Part shown: one piece after another, positions 21,459 through 33,583 of the stretch
Numbering within the stretch: the first letter of the stretch is position 1
Layout of the letters: every line of letters starts with the position of its first letter
Assembly: GCF_022539505.1 (NCBI RefSeq)
Contig: NC_061509.1
Location: forward strand, 209,088,254 to 209,152,253
Length of the DNA stretch: 64,000 bases
Reading direction: 5' to 3'
DNA from: Lolium rigidum
Taxonomy: Eukaryota; Streptophyta; Magnoliopsida; Poales; Poaceae
Notes under the pieces: model-generated
What the model was told of the DNA's origin: nothing
Database searches by the model: none
The model's input: the letters and a program-made list of their open reading frames with translations, nothing else
Translations under genes and position numbers: made by a program

Positions 21459-23360
21459 GAGCACCTCCACTCGTTTGCCCTCCCCACGTCGAAATCCGGG
21501 AAAATTTACGTCCGGATTGGACGTAAATTTGGCGTGGGGAGGACTAATTTCCCAGCCGCGATCTCAGGCGAAGACGCCGATCTAAATTTGAAAAACAGAA
21601 ACTTGACAAAATACGGCAAAAAACGATTGAATTTAGACTAACTTTAATGATATTTACTATATAGAGGGCGAAGTTCATACATAGGGGCCGAATTCGACTA
21701 TATTTCGAATTTGGCCAGGGGAATACAAGTCTAAATATTAAAACACGGCGCTCTACATGCCGAATGGCGGTAGAACACCGTGTAGTCGCCGCCGGCGCCA
21801 TCATCGTCGGAGCCGTCGTCGTCGAACTGCGGCGGCGCCGATGCCGCCTGGCTGCTGCCTTGGCCGGCGTCTCCCCACCGGCCATTGGTGCGAGGCGGAG
21901 ACGGCGATGGCTTGTACCAGTCGTCGTCGGACTCCTCGAGGTCGATGACGGGGACGGTGACGCCGGATGGAGGAGTCGCAGGCCGGCGGTAGCGAGCGAT
22001 GTCCTCGAGGAGCCTCGCCTGCCGCTCCGCCTCCTCCTTCTCCCACTGCTCCCTCGACCAAGCGCAGGCCTGGTCGAGGGGCATGGCGTTCTCGGCGGGG
22101 ACGAGGTCCTGGAGGGACCTCGCCATGACGGCCTCGAGGATGGCGGCGTCCTCGGAGCTTTCGGCCTCCTCCACCTTCACCTTCGCCGGCTTGCGCTTCC
22201 GCTCGCCGGAGGTGTCGGCTTCGCGCTTGGGCCGGAGCGTCCTTGTGCCGTCGAGGGCTCGCGGATGACGATCCCGCCGCTGCCGCACGCGCGGGTGCTC
22301 GGCGGGGAAGACGGTTCCTTTTTCACCGGCACCCAAGATGGCGCCGACCTGGAGATCGACCTCGACGCCGAACCGGACGACGAGGAACTGGCAGCCATGC
22401 ACCGTGGCTGCCGGTCGCTACCCGGCGGCGGGCTGGCCGATGCCCTCGACGGCGGGGGCATCGTCAGAAGGGGGAAGTTGCCGCCCTCGATGTGCTCGAG
22501 GACGGCCTCGAGCGTCCGGCCCGGCACGCTCCGCCACCACTTGCATCCGGCGGTGTTGTTGCGCGGAGGCGGAGGCGGCGGGCCGTCGTACGCGGTGAGC
22601 TCCTGCTCCCACCGGCGAAGGAAGTAGGAGTTCCACGCCGTCAGGTTGTCGGGGTGGTAGCGTGGCTCGGCGCGGTCCTGGTCCGACAATGTTAGTCGGA
22701 CCTCCTCGATGGCGGCTTCGAGGGCGCGTCCCTGGGCGGCGGCGGGATTGGCACGCCGCCCGCACTTAGCCGCCACCCGCCGCCGGGAGGCCTCGTGTCC
22801 GGCGGGCAGGGGTACCCCGCCTGGTGGAGGAGGTGTCCCTCCCACGCGTGGAGCGACCGGCGGGGGAAGTCGTTGTTGGCCGCACCGTCTTCGTCGTTGA
22901 ACGCCATGGATCTCGTCGAGGGTCGAGGGAAGGAAGAGGAAGAGGAAGAGGAAGAGGAAGGGTGGTGCGACGCGTCGCGGCGAGCGGGGTGTTTAGGCGG
23001 CGCTGGAGCCGGCGATTTAATGCCGCGTGGATGCTAAGCGTCCGCGGCGAGCTGACCGGCGGCAGCCTTTACTGCACGCGGAAGACGATGCGTCTGTCGC
23101 TGACCGGCCGGGTCCATCTCTCGCGCGGAAGCCGAAGCGAAAGCGCGGGAGAGAAATCTCGGCGTTTCCCGCGCTTTTGCTTCGTCTGGAGTCCCCGAGC
23201 GCGCCTCGGGGGACTGGGGATGGCATGGGCTTGCCGGATGTATTTAGGCCCAAATCCGGAGAAAAACGAGGAATCGGGGGCGCGACTGGACCGAAATTCA
23301 CCGTCCGGATGAGAAAAACGGCGCTCGGGGGCCAAGTCGGGGAGACGAGTGGGGATGCTC
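21459..23360 (-). mobile_element. PIF/Harbinger-type DNA transposon, non-autonomous
   Basis: The terminal inverted repeats are GAGCACCTCCACTCGT (left) and, inverted, GAGCATCCCCACTCGT (right). They are flanked by the 3-bp duplication TTA (21456-21458 and 23361-23363), as expected for PIF/Harbinger. Length is 1902 bp. It carries a broken minus-strand ORF but no recognisable DDE transposase. Confidence 0.8.
21731..22907 (-). pseudogene. Transposon-borne ORF of unknown function, frameshifted
   Basis: Pieces of one protein lie in three successive minus-strand frames. From 22907: MAFNDEDGAANNDFPRRS and GGGWRLSAGGVPIPPPP. In the middle (about 22740-22260): WNSYFLRRWEQELTAYDGP, PGRTLEAVLEHIEGG and a Ser-rich stretch. 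At the end (about 22240-21731): RSLQDLVPAENAMPLDQA and VPVIDLEESDDDWYKPSP. Proteins of this layout are numerous in grass genomes, and I know them only as transposon-associated sequences without an assigned function. Two frameshifts are needed, near 22740 and 22250. They may be true decay or, as discussed in the findings, consensus errors. If intact it would be roughly 390 residues. Confidence 0.6.
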
Positions 23361-23414
23361 TTAGGGAGACATGTCCTGCTGCTGCCGAGCGACGTGCTTG
23401 TTGCCATCTACTCC

Positions 23415-24589
23415 TGTTATCACCGGAATTTGACCAAGTCAGAGGTGGGCCGCGATCAAAGATGGATGTGAAGAAATATATAGAAGAAGTATGTGGATCG
23501 GCCTTTTATACCAAGTTGGGCTTAATTGCCCGTGTATCTGTAACATATTAGATCGTATTTTAGTTTAGAGATAGAGTTTTATTCGTGCACGGTTTGGTGC
23601 ACGCCCGCATTAGAGAGTCCGCTGGACTATAAATATGTACCTAGGGTTTATGGAATAAACAACAACTCACGTTCAACCCCAAAAACAAACCAATCTCGGC
23701 GCATCGCCAACTCCTTCATCTCGAGGGTTTCTATCGGTAAGCGACATGCTGCCTAGATCGCATCTTGCGATCTAGGCAGCACAAGCCCCACGTTGTTCAT
23801 GCGTTGCTCGTATCGAAGCGTTTTTGATGGCGAGCAACGTAGTTATCTTTAGATGTGTTAGGGTTAGCATTGTTCTTCGTTTAAGCATGCTTACGTAGTG
23901 CAACCCTAGCATATCTAGCCGTCCTCACGCCTATCTCAGGTGTGGGGGCGGCACCCCGCTTGATCATTATTTAGTAGATCTGATCCGTTACGATTGCTCC
24001 TTGTTCTACAAGGATTAGTTTAATATCTGCAATAGTTTGGCCTTACAATGGGGGGAGGATCCAGTGGCACGTAGGGTGGCGTTCGCAAGTCCTAAACGGG
24101 ATGTTCCTAGGATCAACTTCATGTTGGTTTTTTGGCCTTGTTTAGGATCGGCTTACGAGCACTGTGCGTGGCCGCAAGGCCCAACTTGGAGTAGGATGAT
24201 CCGGTTATGCGGTGAAAACCCTAAATCGTCGTAGATCTCATTAGCTTCATCTTGATCAAGCAGGACCACCAAGTATTCGTGCACCCCGTACGGATCATGG
24301 GTGGATCGGCTCTTTGAGCCGATTCACAGGATAACCTGAGAGCCGATCGAGGCTCGTATCTAACGTTTACATGTATGCCCTGCAGGAAACTAAGCGAGGC
24401 AACCTCATCACCTTCCTGACCAGGTATAGGTCAGGTGGCACGCCCTTGCACCTCGCAACGCCGCGTGTGACCAGAAGAGCATTGCGGGCCGTCGCTCGGA
24501 GGGGTCTCAGCCAGCCGCAGCTCTAGGCTCCCCCCGGCTCTACAGTGTTGACAAGGCCGCTGCCCGCCGGTGGGTTTTGGCAGTCAACA
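23415..24589 (+). repeat. 5' LTR of the antisense-gene retrotransposon
   Basis: 1175 bp. The R/U5-like part contains a series of strong hairpins, the best being a perfect 15-bp stem with a TCT loop at 23748-23780. It ends GCAGTCAACA at 24589. Mid-LTR frames are not coding. Confidence 0.92.
23748..23780. other. Perfect 15-bp hairpin in the LTR
   Basis: GCTGCCTAGATCGCA, loop TCT, then TGCGATCTAGGCAGC. A second stem follows (CGTTGCTCG at 23802-23810 with CGAGCAACG at 23831-23839). Both recur unchanged in the 3' LTR (29139-29171 and downstream). Confidence 0.9.
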
Positions 24590-25087
24590 CATTCTGGCAC
24601 GCCCGGTGGGACATCGGCTGATGCGCAAAACAAACAAGCAAAGGAAAGCCGATGGCGAGACTTCGGCTGATGCGAACGCATTACTCGTCCTCCCGACGCG
24701 AGCCTAGTGCCCCGCATTTACACGAGGGGAACTACGATACCTTCATGAGAGGGCTTTGATCCAACGAGCCGGCTGAGATTATGTTCACCACATGGTTGCT
24801 TGGGTCCAGCGGCGATCTAACGGACAGCAGCCACGTCGACTACACGAATCCCAACGGGGCTGACTTGCGAGTACAGCGCCTGGGCGTAACGCAAAGCCGA
24901 TATCTGTAGTTACCAGACAGATTCGGCTCGAGGGGGCATATGGTCACCACACCAGACAGATGGTAAATGATAGCCGGTGGAAAATCGGCCAATAAAAAAC
25001 AAGAAGGAGAGAAGCAAAACGTTGTAAACGTAGCGATTAACACATCAAGGCCCTACCGAGAAGCAGAATCATTTGTCTATGAAAGCC
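24590..25087. other. Primer-site side of the interior, non-coding
   Basis: Starts ATTCTGGCACGCCCGGTGGG after the LTR. No convincing frame on either strand. It forms the untranslated leader in the sense direction and lies beyond the stop of the antisense gene. Confidence 0.55.
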
Positions 25088-28000
25088 CTACTGGAGAAAC
25101 ACACCGAGGGCGATGATAGCATCAACACGGATGCGTTCCGCCTCGGCGATCTCAGCCTCGTCATCTGCGTCTTTGCCCGTCACCGGCTGATTGCTCGGGG
25201 AACGGATTTCAGCCGGATCGGTCTTCGGATCGGGCTGTGAGACCTTTGCTTCTTCTTCAGAGCGGGCAACAAGGGCCTCCTTATCTTGGATGAGCTGTTT
25301 GGTCACCCTTACCCTCTCTTCGAGGTCCTCCAACTCCTTGTGCAAGGTCTCGAGTTCGGTACGGGTGGCAGAAGTATCCGTCTTGGCGTCCAGAGCAGCC
25401 TTCTTCTCATTGAGCCGTCGGCACTTCTCGGCAATATCGGCTCTCAGCGGAAGTTGGGAGTGGCGAAGAGTAATCCTTTGGCGAGCTGATTGAATCCGTG
25501 ACTTAAAGACCGACAGGGTGACGGCGGGCCAAAGCTTCACTTGCAGGGTCATAGGGAGATGAGAATGGATATCCGCGAGGATGCCTTTGACTTCTTCGGA
25601 ATTCTCAATCAGAGCCTCAATAGAGGTAGAGAGCAAGTCCTTGAGGCGCTGGAGCTGGCCACGGACCGTGCTGATGTCTGGCTCCCCACTTGCCTTGGAA
25701 GGGGTGGGATCGATGGATGCTGGGTCGAACGTAAGCAAGCTCGAGAGATCACAACCCTGATAAGGCAAACACAGTGAGTTTAGCAGGTGACAAGGAACTG
25801 ATAGAGCCAAAAGGGGGAGACATACCTCTCCCAAGGGGGAAGGAGCGGCCGGCGCGAGTAACGATCGGCTTTTCACGGGGACTCGGTTGGATCAACCGCT
25901 CGTGCAGCCGCGGGCGTCGGGGCAGCTAGATCCGGGGTAGCGGACGGCCTCTCGTACCTCCTCAACATCCCCGCTAGAAGTTTCGGCGACCTACAAGAGG
26001 AAGTGATTAGCCGATCCAAGTGATAACGGGACAACATGAGAGCATGACCACGAAGATAATTACATTTGAGACCTCCCGGCTTGATGGAGAGGTTGGTGGG
26101 TTCTTGCGAGCCCTCTTAACGCAGCGATGCTTCGTACGTAACCCTGATCTGGTCGGGGCCTGAGGAGTAGGGGTTCCGGTGATCGACCTTTTCTTGGAAG
26201 CCGGCGCTGGCGAAGCCGTCTGACTCCGGGTAGTGGACCTCTCGGAATCACCTGAGCTCGATTCTCCCTGGCTGGTTTCTTCGGCTCCACTGGAGGATCC
26301 ATCAGTGGAGGCCTGTAGGAAAGGATGCAAGTGCGTTATGAACAAATTCTTTGGGAAAAAATGGACAAGCGCCTGCAGGGTCTAAACCAACTTACACGCA
26401 AGCTTTCCTGGGCCGGAGCTTTACGCTTCAGGGTTTTCCTGACCGCTACCTTCCTCACCGCCGTCCTCGCCTGAGTCGAGGCTCGGGGGGCAACGAGCCC
26501 CGAAGACGCTTTGCTCTTGGAAGCCGATTTCGGTGAAATCGGTTGACCCCGCATTATAACTTTCTTCGGGGAGGCGAACTCGCGCGAAGAGAACCACTCG
26601 GTGCCGGAGGAAGAAAGACGAAGGGGAGCCGTCGGCTTGTGTAGGGGCGGGGCCATCTTGTTGCTGCCAAGAGAAGAGAGTCAGTTCACGGGCAATCACC
26701 ATAAGGCAGTTACAAGAAATACTTAAGTGACGGTACCTGGTCGGCAGGGGGATCATATTCGGCGTCAAGCTCCTTCGAGCTGCGGTCCTAGTGCCCTCCT
26801 GAAGACATGGGTCTTCCACATGGACCACCAAGTTTCAAAGCCATCGGTGGTAAAGGAGAAACGGAGGTCGTGGGGGATTGGTATGGCCAGAGCGTCAAAG
26901 AAGGTGTAGCACCTTTGGGCGGTGAGGATGTCAGGCAGTTCAGCTCTACTTGCTGTCAGGTGGTGTAGGAAGAAGTGTGGGGGCACCTGTCCGAGACCAA
27001 GCTGCCGAGCCGCTACTACTGGTTGATAACACTCATAACCGGGCTTGATGATCCGGTTCGAGGTGCTCATGCCAACAGGGAGAAAGCAAGGACGAATCAT
27101 GAGGGAGTACAAGTGCTGTGTGTCGGCGTCATCGGCAAGGTCGTCCAATCGGAAAGAAACGGGGTTTTCAAAGTTCACCGATTCAGTATAAGGGTGGAAC
27201 AGGGGGTTGTCTAAACCCTGGAAGAAAATCTTAAACCACCCTCGTTGCTTCCTTGGGGATCAATCGCTACCGGGAGACCATACGGAGGCTTGGCCGTAGC
27301 TGGTACACCGAATTTCCTTGCCATTTTCATCCGGAAAGGTGCGGTTGGTCGGCGATGGGAAGTCCGGGATTTGGCTTTGGAAGTATAGTTGGGCCCACAG
27401 TTGGATGAACCACCAGGGGCCGCCAGTTTTAATTGTCTTGCGAGTGAACAGTTTGACGGACATCGGTTGAAGGGATCGATAAATCTCTCCAAGGAATAGC
27501 TTGCCTGGACCAAGTTGGGTGCCTTTAGCGAGTTCATAGGCCGGGGAGAGGTAATTCTTGGTAGGAGCAAGTGACGGACCACGGAAAATGAAGTGCTCCA
27601 ACCAGAAATTCAAGAAGAGCTGTGTGCTCCCTCTCTGTCACCGGGCCTTTGGTTTTCATATAACGATTAAGATAGGCACCCCAGCTGGTACACTCTTTTT
27701 TGGAGGAGAGAGTAAAGGGGACCTTTGGCAGCTTGAATGCAGAAGGGCTGGGAGATGCAATGTCTAGCCCTGTGATCATGGCCACATCCAGCAGGGTCGG
27801 AGTCATAGGACCATGACCAAACATGAAACAGTTCAGTGCGTCAGACCAGAAGTAGCCGATGGTTTTCAAGATGTTCTCATTCTTCTCAAGAGAAGACAGC
27901 GATAATGACAGGGCATCGGCTATTCCTATGGTTTCCCAAGTGGCATAGTGAGACTTTGATACCCTACTGTACCATGCCACCCAACCTTCAGGGGGATTGG

Positions 28001-28299
28001 GCCAGGCTCGCAGGCAGTCGGCCCAGGAAGTCAGATCTAGGTTTTGGCTCACAAAGGGGATTCTGTTAGCTTCGCATGAGATCAACAGGGCAGGGCTCTC
28101 GGAAGAACGAGGGCCGAGGCACATCGAATTTGCGAGAGAAGGATGTGGCAGAAGAATGTCTGAAACCTAGATTAATGGCGGAACAAGGTATTAATTCAAG
28201 TGTTTGCATTAATCCCGTGTCAAAACCAAACGGCAAGAGGAGGTTGAGGATTACCTTCAGTCCGGAGACCGTGGTGTCAGTGTTAGCTGATTCCGCCAT
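25088..28299 (-). pseudogene. Antisense plant-mobile-domain (PMD) gene with C-terminal coiled coil
   Basis: The likely start is 28299 (MAESANTDTTVSGLK), followed by a GT donor-like site. The PMD (aminotransferase-like, PF10536) is read from 28124: GWVAWYSRVSKSHYATWETI, FWSDALNCFMFGHGPMTP and LLDVAMITGLDI. After a frame change near 27605 it continues with FWLEHFIFRGPSLAPTKNYL and GPWWFIQLWAQLYFQ, then from 27178 with VSFRLDDLADDADTQHLYSL and YECYQPVVAARQLGLGQVPP. Basic, Ser/Pro-rich segments (26656-26007) lead to a C-terminal coiled coil (LETLHKELEDLEERVRVTKQ) ending at 25088. PMD proteins act in silencing/chromatin pathways in Arabidopsis (MAIL1/MAIN), and related domains occur in transposons. 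Exon joints are uncertain; the first acceptor reads CGCAAATT rather than an AG. It may be a spliced gene with consensus errors or a true pseudogene. Confidence 0.7.
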
Positions 28300-28803
28300 G
28301 GGATGCGTTGAAGAGATTGGAAGCCGCGCGGTCGAGATCTGTGAAGGGGGTGTTGGATTGGAACTGCTCAGGCGGCGATTTGGGGATCTGACTCTGTCTT
28401 TGCAGATAGAGGTCGCGAGTTACCGTTTGGAGGATGGCTAGCTCAACGTTGCCCGGTGTGTTTATAAGAGAGACTGATGCGGCGCCATCGGTTTCCCTTT
28501 TTTTTTTAAAAAAAGGAGGTCGTCTGATTTCGACTATCGGCAGAGCAGTTGGCTGGGAACGCTTCTTCAGTATTAAAAGAGGGTTTTTTTAGTAAAGAGC
28601 CGATTTGCTCAAGGAGAGCCGATTGTTTGCATACCACTGATGCCATGTTACTAATCTTCGCTGCCTTCGTTATCGGCATCATGGCTCCTTACTGTAAAAT
28701 ATGAAGAGACAAGAGGTACTGCAACGGTGATGCCACGACATGACCCGACGAGAGAAGAGCATGATGATTTTGGAAATAATATTTCCAAAACCAGGGGGGC
28801 ATG

Positions 28804-29983
28804 TGTTATCACCGGAATTTGACCAAGTCAGAGGTGGGCCGCGATCAAAGATGGATGTGAAGAAATATATAGAAGAAGTATGTGGATCGGCCTTTTATAC
28901 CAAGTTGGGCTTAATTGCCCGTGTATCTGTAACATATTAGATCGTATTTTAGTTTAGAGATAGAGTTTTATTCGTGCACGGTTTGGTGCACGCCCGCATT
29001 AGAGAGTCCGCCTGGACTATAAATATGTACCTAGGGTTTATGGAATAAACAACAACTCACGTTCAACCCCAAAAACAAACCAATCTCGGCGCATCGCCAA
29101 CTCCTTCATCTCGAGGGTTTCTATCAGGTAAGCGACATGCTGCCTAGATCGCATCTTGCGATCTAGGCAGCACAAGCCCCACGTTGTTCATGCGTTGCTC
29201 GTACTGAAGCGTTTTTGATGGCGAGCAACGTAGTTATCTTTAGATGTGTTAGGGTTAGCATTGTTCTTCGTTTAAGCATGCTTACGTAGTGCAACCCTAG
29301 CATATCTAGCCGTCCTCACGCCTATCTCAGGTGTGGGGGCGGCACCCCGCTTGATCATTATTTAGTAGATCCGATCCGTTACGATTGCTCCTTGTTCTAC
29401 AAGGATTAGTTTAATATCCGCAATAGTTTGGCCTTACAATGGGGGGAGGATCCAAGTGGCACGTAGGGTGGCGTTCGCAAGTCCTAAACGGGATGTTCCT
29501 AGGATCAACTTCATGTTGGTTTTTTGGCCTTGTTTAGGATCGGCTTACGAGCACCGTGCGTGGCCGCAAGGCCCAACTCGGAGTAGGATGATCCGGTTAT
29601 GCGGTGAAAACCCTAAATCGTCGTAGATCTCATTAGCTTCATCTTGATCAAGCAGGACCACCAAGTATTCGTGCACCCCGTACGGATCATGGGTGGATCG
29701 GCTCTTTGAGCCGATTCACGGGATAACCCGAGAGCCGATCGAGGCTCGTATTTAACGTTTACATGTATGCCCTGCGCAGAAACTAAGCGAGGCAACCTCA
29801 TCACCTTCCCGACCAGGTATAGGTCAGGTGGCACGCCCTTGCACTTCGCAACGCCGCGTGTGACCGGGAAGAGCATTGCGGGCCGTCGCTCGGAGGGGTC
29901 TCAGCCAGCCGCAGCTCTAGGCTCCCCCCGGCTCTACAGTGTTGACAAGGCCGCTGCCCGCCGGTGGGTTTTGGCAGTCAACA
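28804..29983 (+). repeat. 3' LTR of the antisense-gene retrotransposon
   Basis: 1180 bp, starts TGTTATCACCGG and ends GCAGTCAACA, followed by the target duplication ACTCC. In the orientation of the antisense gene this LTR lies upstream, so its reverse strand is the natural place for that gene's promoter. Confidence 0.92.
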
Positions 29984-29988
29984 ACTCC

Positions 29989-31009
29989 TCCATGACACAA
30001 TGCACTGCCCCTTCTCTGGTCATCCTCTACAATCATAACCCCGTTGTTAGATAGTAGGTCTGCCGAACTGTCACTGGGTGTCATAGGTTATCACAATCAC
30101 AAATACTAAGTTAAATCATGGTTCTATCGTCTCATCACATAGTCGTATTCATAATTATAAAAGTAATACTTTATTTTTAGATGCACGAATCATATGAATA
30201 ATACTGTGTAAGTAATTTTATAAAAATAATTAAAATGGCACGAGGAAGTGATGAATTTTCCTGGTTGACGCCAAGATTAATTATATAGGCAAAGACATCG
30301 ATATGTGATAACTCCAAATTCTGAAAATAGCATCATCGTTCGGTAGGAACAATGTTTAAAAATTTGGCAAAGAAGCTATTATGGAGAAGATATAATATGC
30401 ACTCGTTCTAAGCATAACTTAACCCGGATAATTTATGATTAGTGATTTATAATGATTTCTTTAGAATATGTTACACTGTAGAGTGGATTTACAAACAAGG
30501 TTATTATTAGTTGAGCATAAACATGCAAGTCAAATTACATTGACATTACTACACATGGTTGCCTTTATAGTTGTTAATATCCTTATTATATCAAGGAAGG
30601 GTGATTAATTTTGTTGATATGATAGTAACAATTTAGGGTTCATATTCATCTTCTACTACTTGATCATATAGTGGTTATGAAAGATGAAGACATGGCATTA
30701 ATGATTTAGCTTGCATGTAAAGTTTCATTTGTTTGGTGGGGATTCTAAAATAATTACTTTAGGGTTTATTATATGTTCTCAACTATTAGGAAATAATAGC
30801 TATTAAGGTTGAAGACATGAAGTGAATAATTTATTTTGCATGTAGGACTTGTAAACATTTAGTATAAGTTGAACATGTACTTTGTTTACTTAGTGAAGTC
30901 CTAAATTAATTATTAAGTTATAACTATTTTTTATTATTTTGTAATGCTTAAATTATAGTTTCAAGTGGTTGTAAAATTTAATAAGGGGTTTCTTTCGGGA
31001 GTGGTGTTT
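29989..31009. other. AT-rich intergenic, nothing recognised
   Basis: About 1 kb of AT-rich DNA with no ORF above background, no terminal repeats and no RNA gene visible. Confidence 0.6.
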
Positions 31010-31375
31010 TGGAACATGGGAGCATATGCTCCCTCTATTTTGAAATGCATCTTACACATATTTTGAATTTCAAAAAAATTGAAACCAAAAATTCGCATGT
31101 AAATCTTCTCGTGCTACACGCTTACAAAGTTGTTTCATAAAAAATCGACTTATCATGTGACGTGTGTAAAAAAGACAAAACTCAGTGCTAAAAATAATGC
31201 TTTTCACAAGATAAGTTTTCTCTTTTTTATATAGACCACACAAAATATTGGTTTTTCGTGAAACTTGACGAACAAACATATATTATGAAGATGTACATGT
31301 AAAAAAAATTGTTAAATTTTTTCGACATTTCGAAATATGATTTTTTGGTAGAGGGTGCATACGCACATGGGAGCC
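31010..31375. mobile_element. MITE-like element with GGGAGCATATGCTCCC terminus
   Basis: The left end, GGGAGCATATGCTCCCTCTA, matches the inverted right end TAGAGGGTGCATACGCACATGGGAG. The AT-rich interior (GAATTTCAAAAAAATTG, AAATATTGGTTTTTCGTG) resembles a common grass MITE of several hundred bp. Exact ends and target duplication are uncertain. Confidence 0.5.
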
Positions 31376-33540
31376 GAATTGAATTTCCGGTTTCTTATGA
31401 TTAAATATAACTTCAGAGAATATATAATAAAAACATTAATTTCATAGTTGATGTTAAATATTATTTTTAAGATTTTGCTTTATGGAGCAAACTTGGGCTA
31501 GGCGATGCTAGTTTAGAGGTAGCCATGGCACGGTCAATTCCGACCAGGTGCCCATGGTCGAAACAAAGAAGAGGAAGGGGCGAAATGAGGAGCGTCCAAG
31601 AGTAGGAAAAAAAAGAAGATTTATCCGTCACCGCTAGCACCTCCACTCCCCTACTACCACCACCGCCCTCGGTCTAAACATTGTCTTCTTCACCCGCCGC
31701 CAGCGCTTCCACGATGCCTTGCCCAGAGCTCTTCCTCCGATGGTCCACCATCTCCCCCGACATCCCGACTAAGCTTCCACCGCAACATAATTTTATTCTT
31801 CATCGTCGGTGAGCTCCATATCAAACTAGTGTCTGCGGCTCGAGCCTAAACTATTCGAAAGAGACAATTTTTGTGTTTAAAATGCGTCGGACCACTGATG
31901 ATAACCTTAGCCGCCGTAACCTCATCACCTCAGCGTGTGCTAGCATTGGTGCCACACCCCTCGCAGCAGCGGCAATACGTGCTCCGTCGAAGGTGCCCCG
32001 AGGCTTCCCTCGGCATCCGTGCTCCTCGACACGTGGCCGATGTCTAGATCTGGCACGACGTTCCATATGGGGATCTCCCTTTGCGAGGAACACATGTCAA
32101 GATGAAGACCCGTCGTTCGGCTGGAGTCGGGATTTTCCTACCAGCGGGGGCGAGGAGAGGAGGGACTAGCGATGCGGCTGTTAGGGTTTCACGTGAGCTG
32201 ATACGCGGACGTTTCCTTGTCTGGAACTTAAGTTCCTCCATGTAATCTGTCTTCAAATAATCACATCCTCAGTGACGATCTCACCGCCGTTCTCAAAGTT
32301 TATTTTTATTGCACTGCTTGCACATAGCCTGGTTGCAGTAACGAGCTCCCCGACGCGACTCGCGGTAAACGACGCAAGGATGCCAGCTGGCCCACGTAGT
32401 CGGCACCGTACGTGTGGGTGCACCGAGCAGCGAGCCTACCTGCGTAAACTGTGAAGGCAGTACAGATTTGCCCTGTTGAGGCATGTGGCGGGGGGCATCA
32501 ACGCTCGAGTGAGCGCCTCGCGTGCCGCTGGACTGAAATCGATTCCTGGTGCCCGTGTCTGCTGCATGCCTCGTACTGTACGATCCGTGTGCGAAAGCCG
32601 GACCAGTGGCCGGCCGTCCAGGCACAGGCAGGATCCGATGTTGCTGACTGGACTAGTTTACGCGCCGATCCGTTCGAGCCCCTATGCGACGGGGATACAA
32701 TTCGCCAAGCTGATTACTGCCGGTTTACCGGTGCTGCTGATCTGATGCATATGCTGTCCTTGTATACGGTATACCATCGTGCAAAGTTCAGGAATGGGAA
32801 GTGTTCAGAAAATACATAGTAGCTGGGGAACGAGAAAGTTAGTTTGATCCATCGCGATCGCGCAGCGCCGAACCTTTCCCCGCTTCTGGTTGTCACGGCA
32901 TCTCCAGAAAAAGATAGTCAATAATGGCTCCAGCTAATTCCGTAGCCCGTAGGGTCTCTGCCCGGACTTGGGCGGTGCCGGTGAGCTTTCCAGGGCTGGA
33001 CGGTGAAAAGAAAAAGGCCGACACGCCACCGACATTTGCCTAAGATAGCTTCGTCAAAGCGAGAAAAGATGGAGGAAAAGAACAGCCAGTTCGATCGATC
33101 TGATTACGAGCGCTGCACACATCGGGGGCGGCAGTTTAATCAGCCTGGTTTTGATGATGATAACATATCCTGCCGAACCAAATCCACTCACGGAAGGAAG
33201 CAAACCCCTCCTGCTTCACTAGGCTCCGGTGGACCTGTAGGTGTGCTTCGACCCCACATGTCAACGTCGAGGTCTCTGGATCTCTCTTCGTCGTCCTCGT
33301 CACGCGCCTCGGTGGCCGGTTCAATCACTCGCTCTCCCCCGACGTGCGGCCCATTGCCAACTTGATGCAATGATGCTTGATTTAGTAACGAAATCTACCA
33401 CGAACTCTCCTCCTCCTGATCCTCATCAGCACCCGAAAGAAAGAAATCGATGTTAAGGCTATCTTATTATACCCCGACGAATCGTGTCTGGACAAAATGC
33501 TTTACGCCACTATTCAAAAATGGATTGAATACTTGATCAA
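31376..33540. other. Intergenic upstream of the dehydrin
   Basis: Mixed AT-rich then GC-rich DNA. Several overlapping ORFs of 60-120 codons occur on both strands (for example 31873-32169 and 32451-32819), but none has a recognisable domain or clear coding character. A G-box-like CACGTGGCC lies near 32031. No gene is supported. Confidence 0.5.
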
Positions 33541-33583
33541 TCGGTTAAATAATCTCAATAATGGGTTATGGGAGAGTGACGTT

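Larger units (their letters stand above)
23415..29983. mobile_element. Complete LTR retrotransposon carrying an antisense gene
   Basis: The 5' LTR is 23415-24589 and the 3' LTR 28804-29983 (TGTTATCACCGG...GCAGTCAACA). The 5-bp target duplication ACTCC is at 23410-23414 and 29984-29988. The 5' LTR is followed by ATTCTGGCACGCCCGGTGGG, a grass gypsy-type primer-site region. The LTRs differ at about 15-20 positions, so the insertion is recent. The 4.2-kb interior shows no gag, protease, reverse transcriptase or integrase. Instead, a gene-like series of exons runs on the opposite strand. I infer a non-autonomous Ty3/gypsy element. Confidence 0.9.

Noticed and set aside
25191..25777. Plus-strand ORFs opposite the coiled-coil part of the antisense gene
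   Set aside because: They mirror the minus-strand coiled-coil frame (Leu/Glu codons read in reverse) and have no domain of their own.
31850..33456. Possible small genes between the MITE and the dehydrin
   Set aside because: Overlapping short ORFs on both strands, no domain, no promoter/terminator pairing; part of it is promoter-proximal DNA of the dehydrin.
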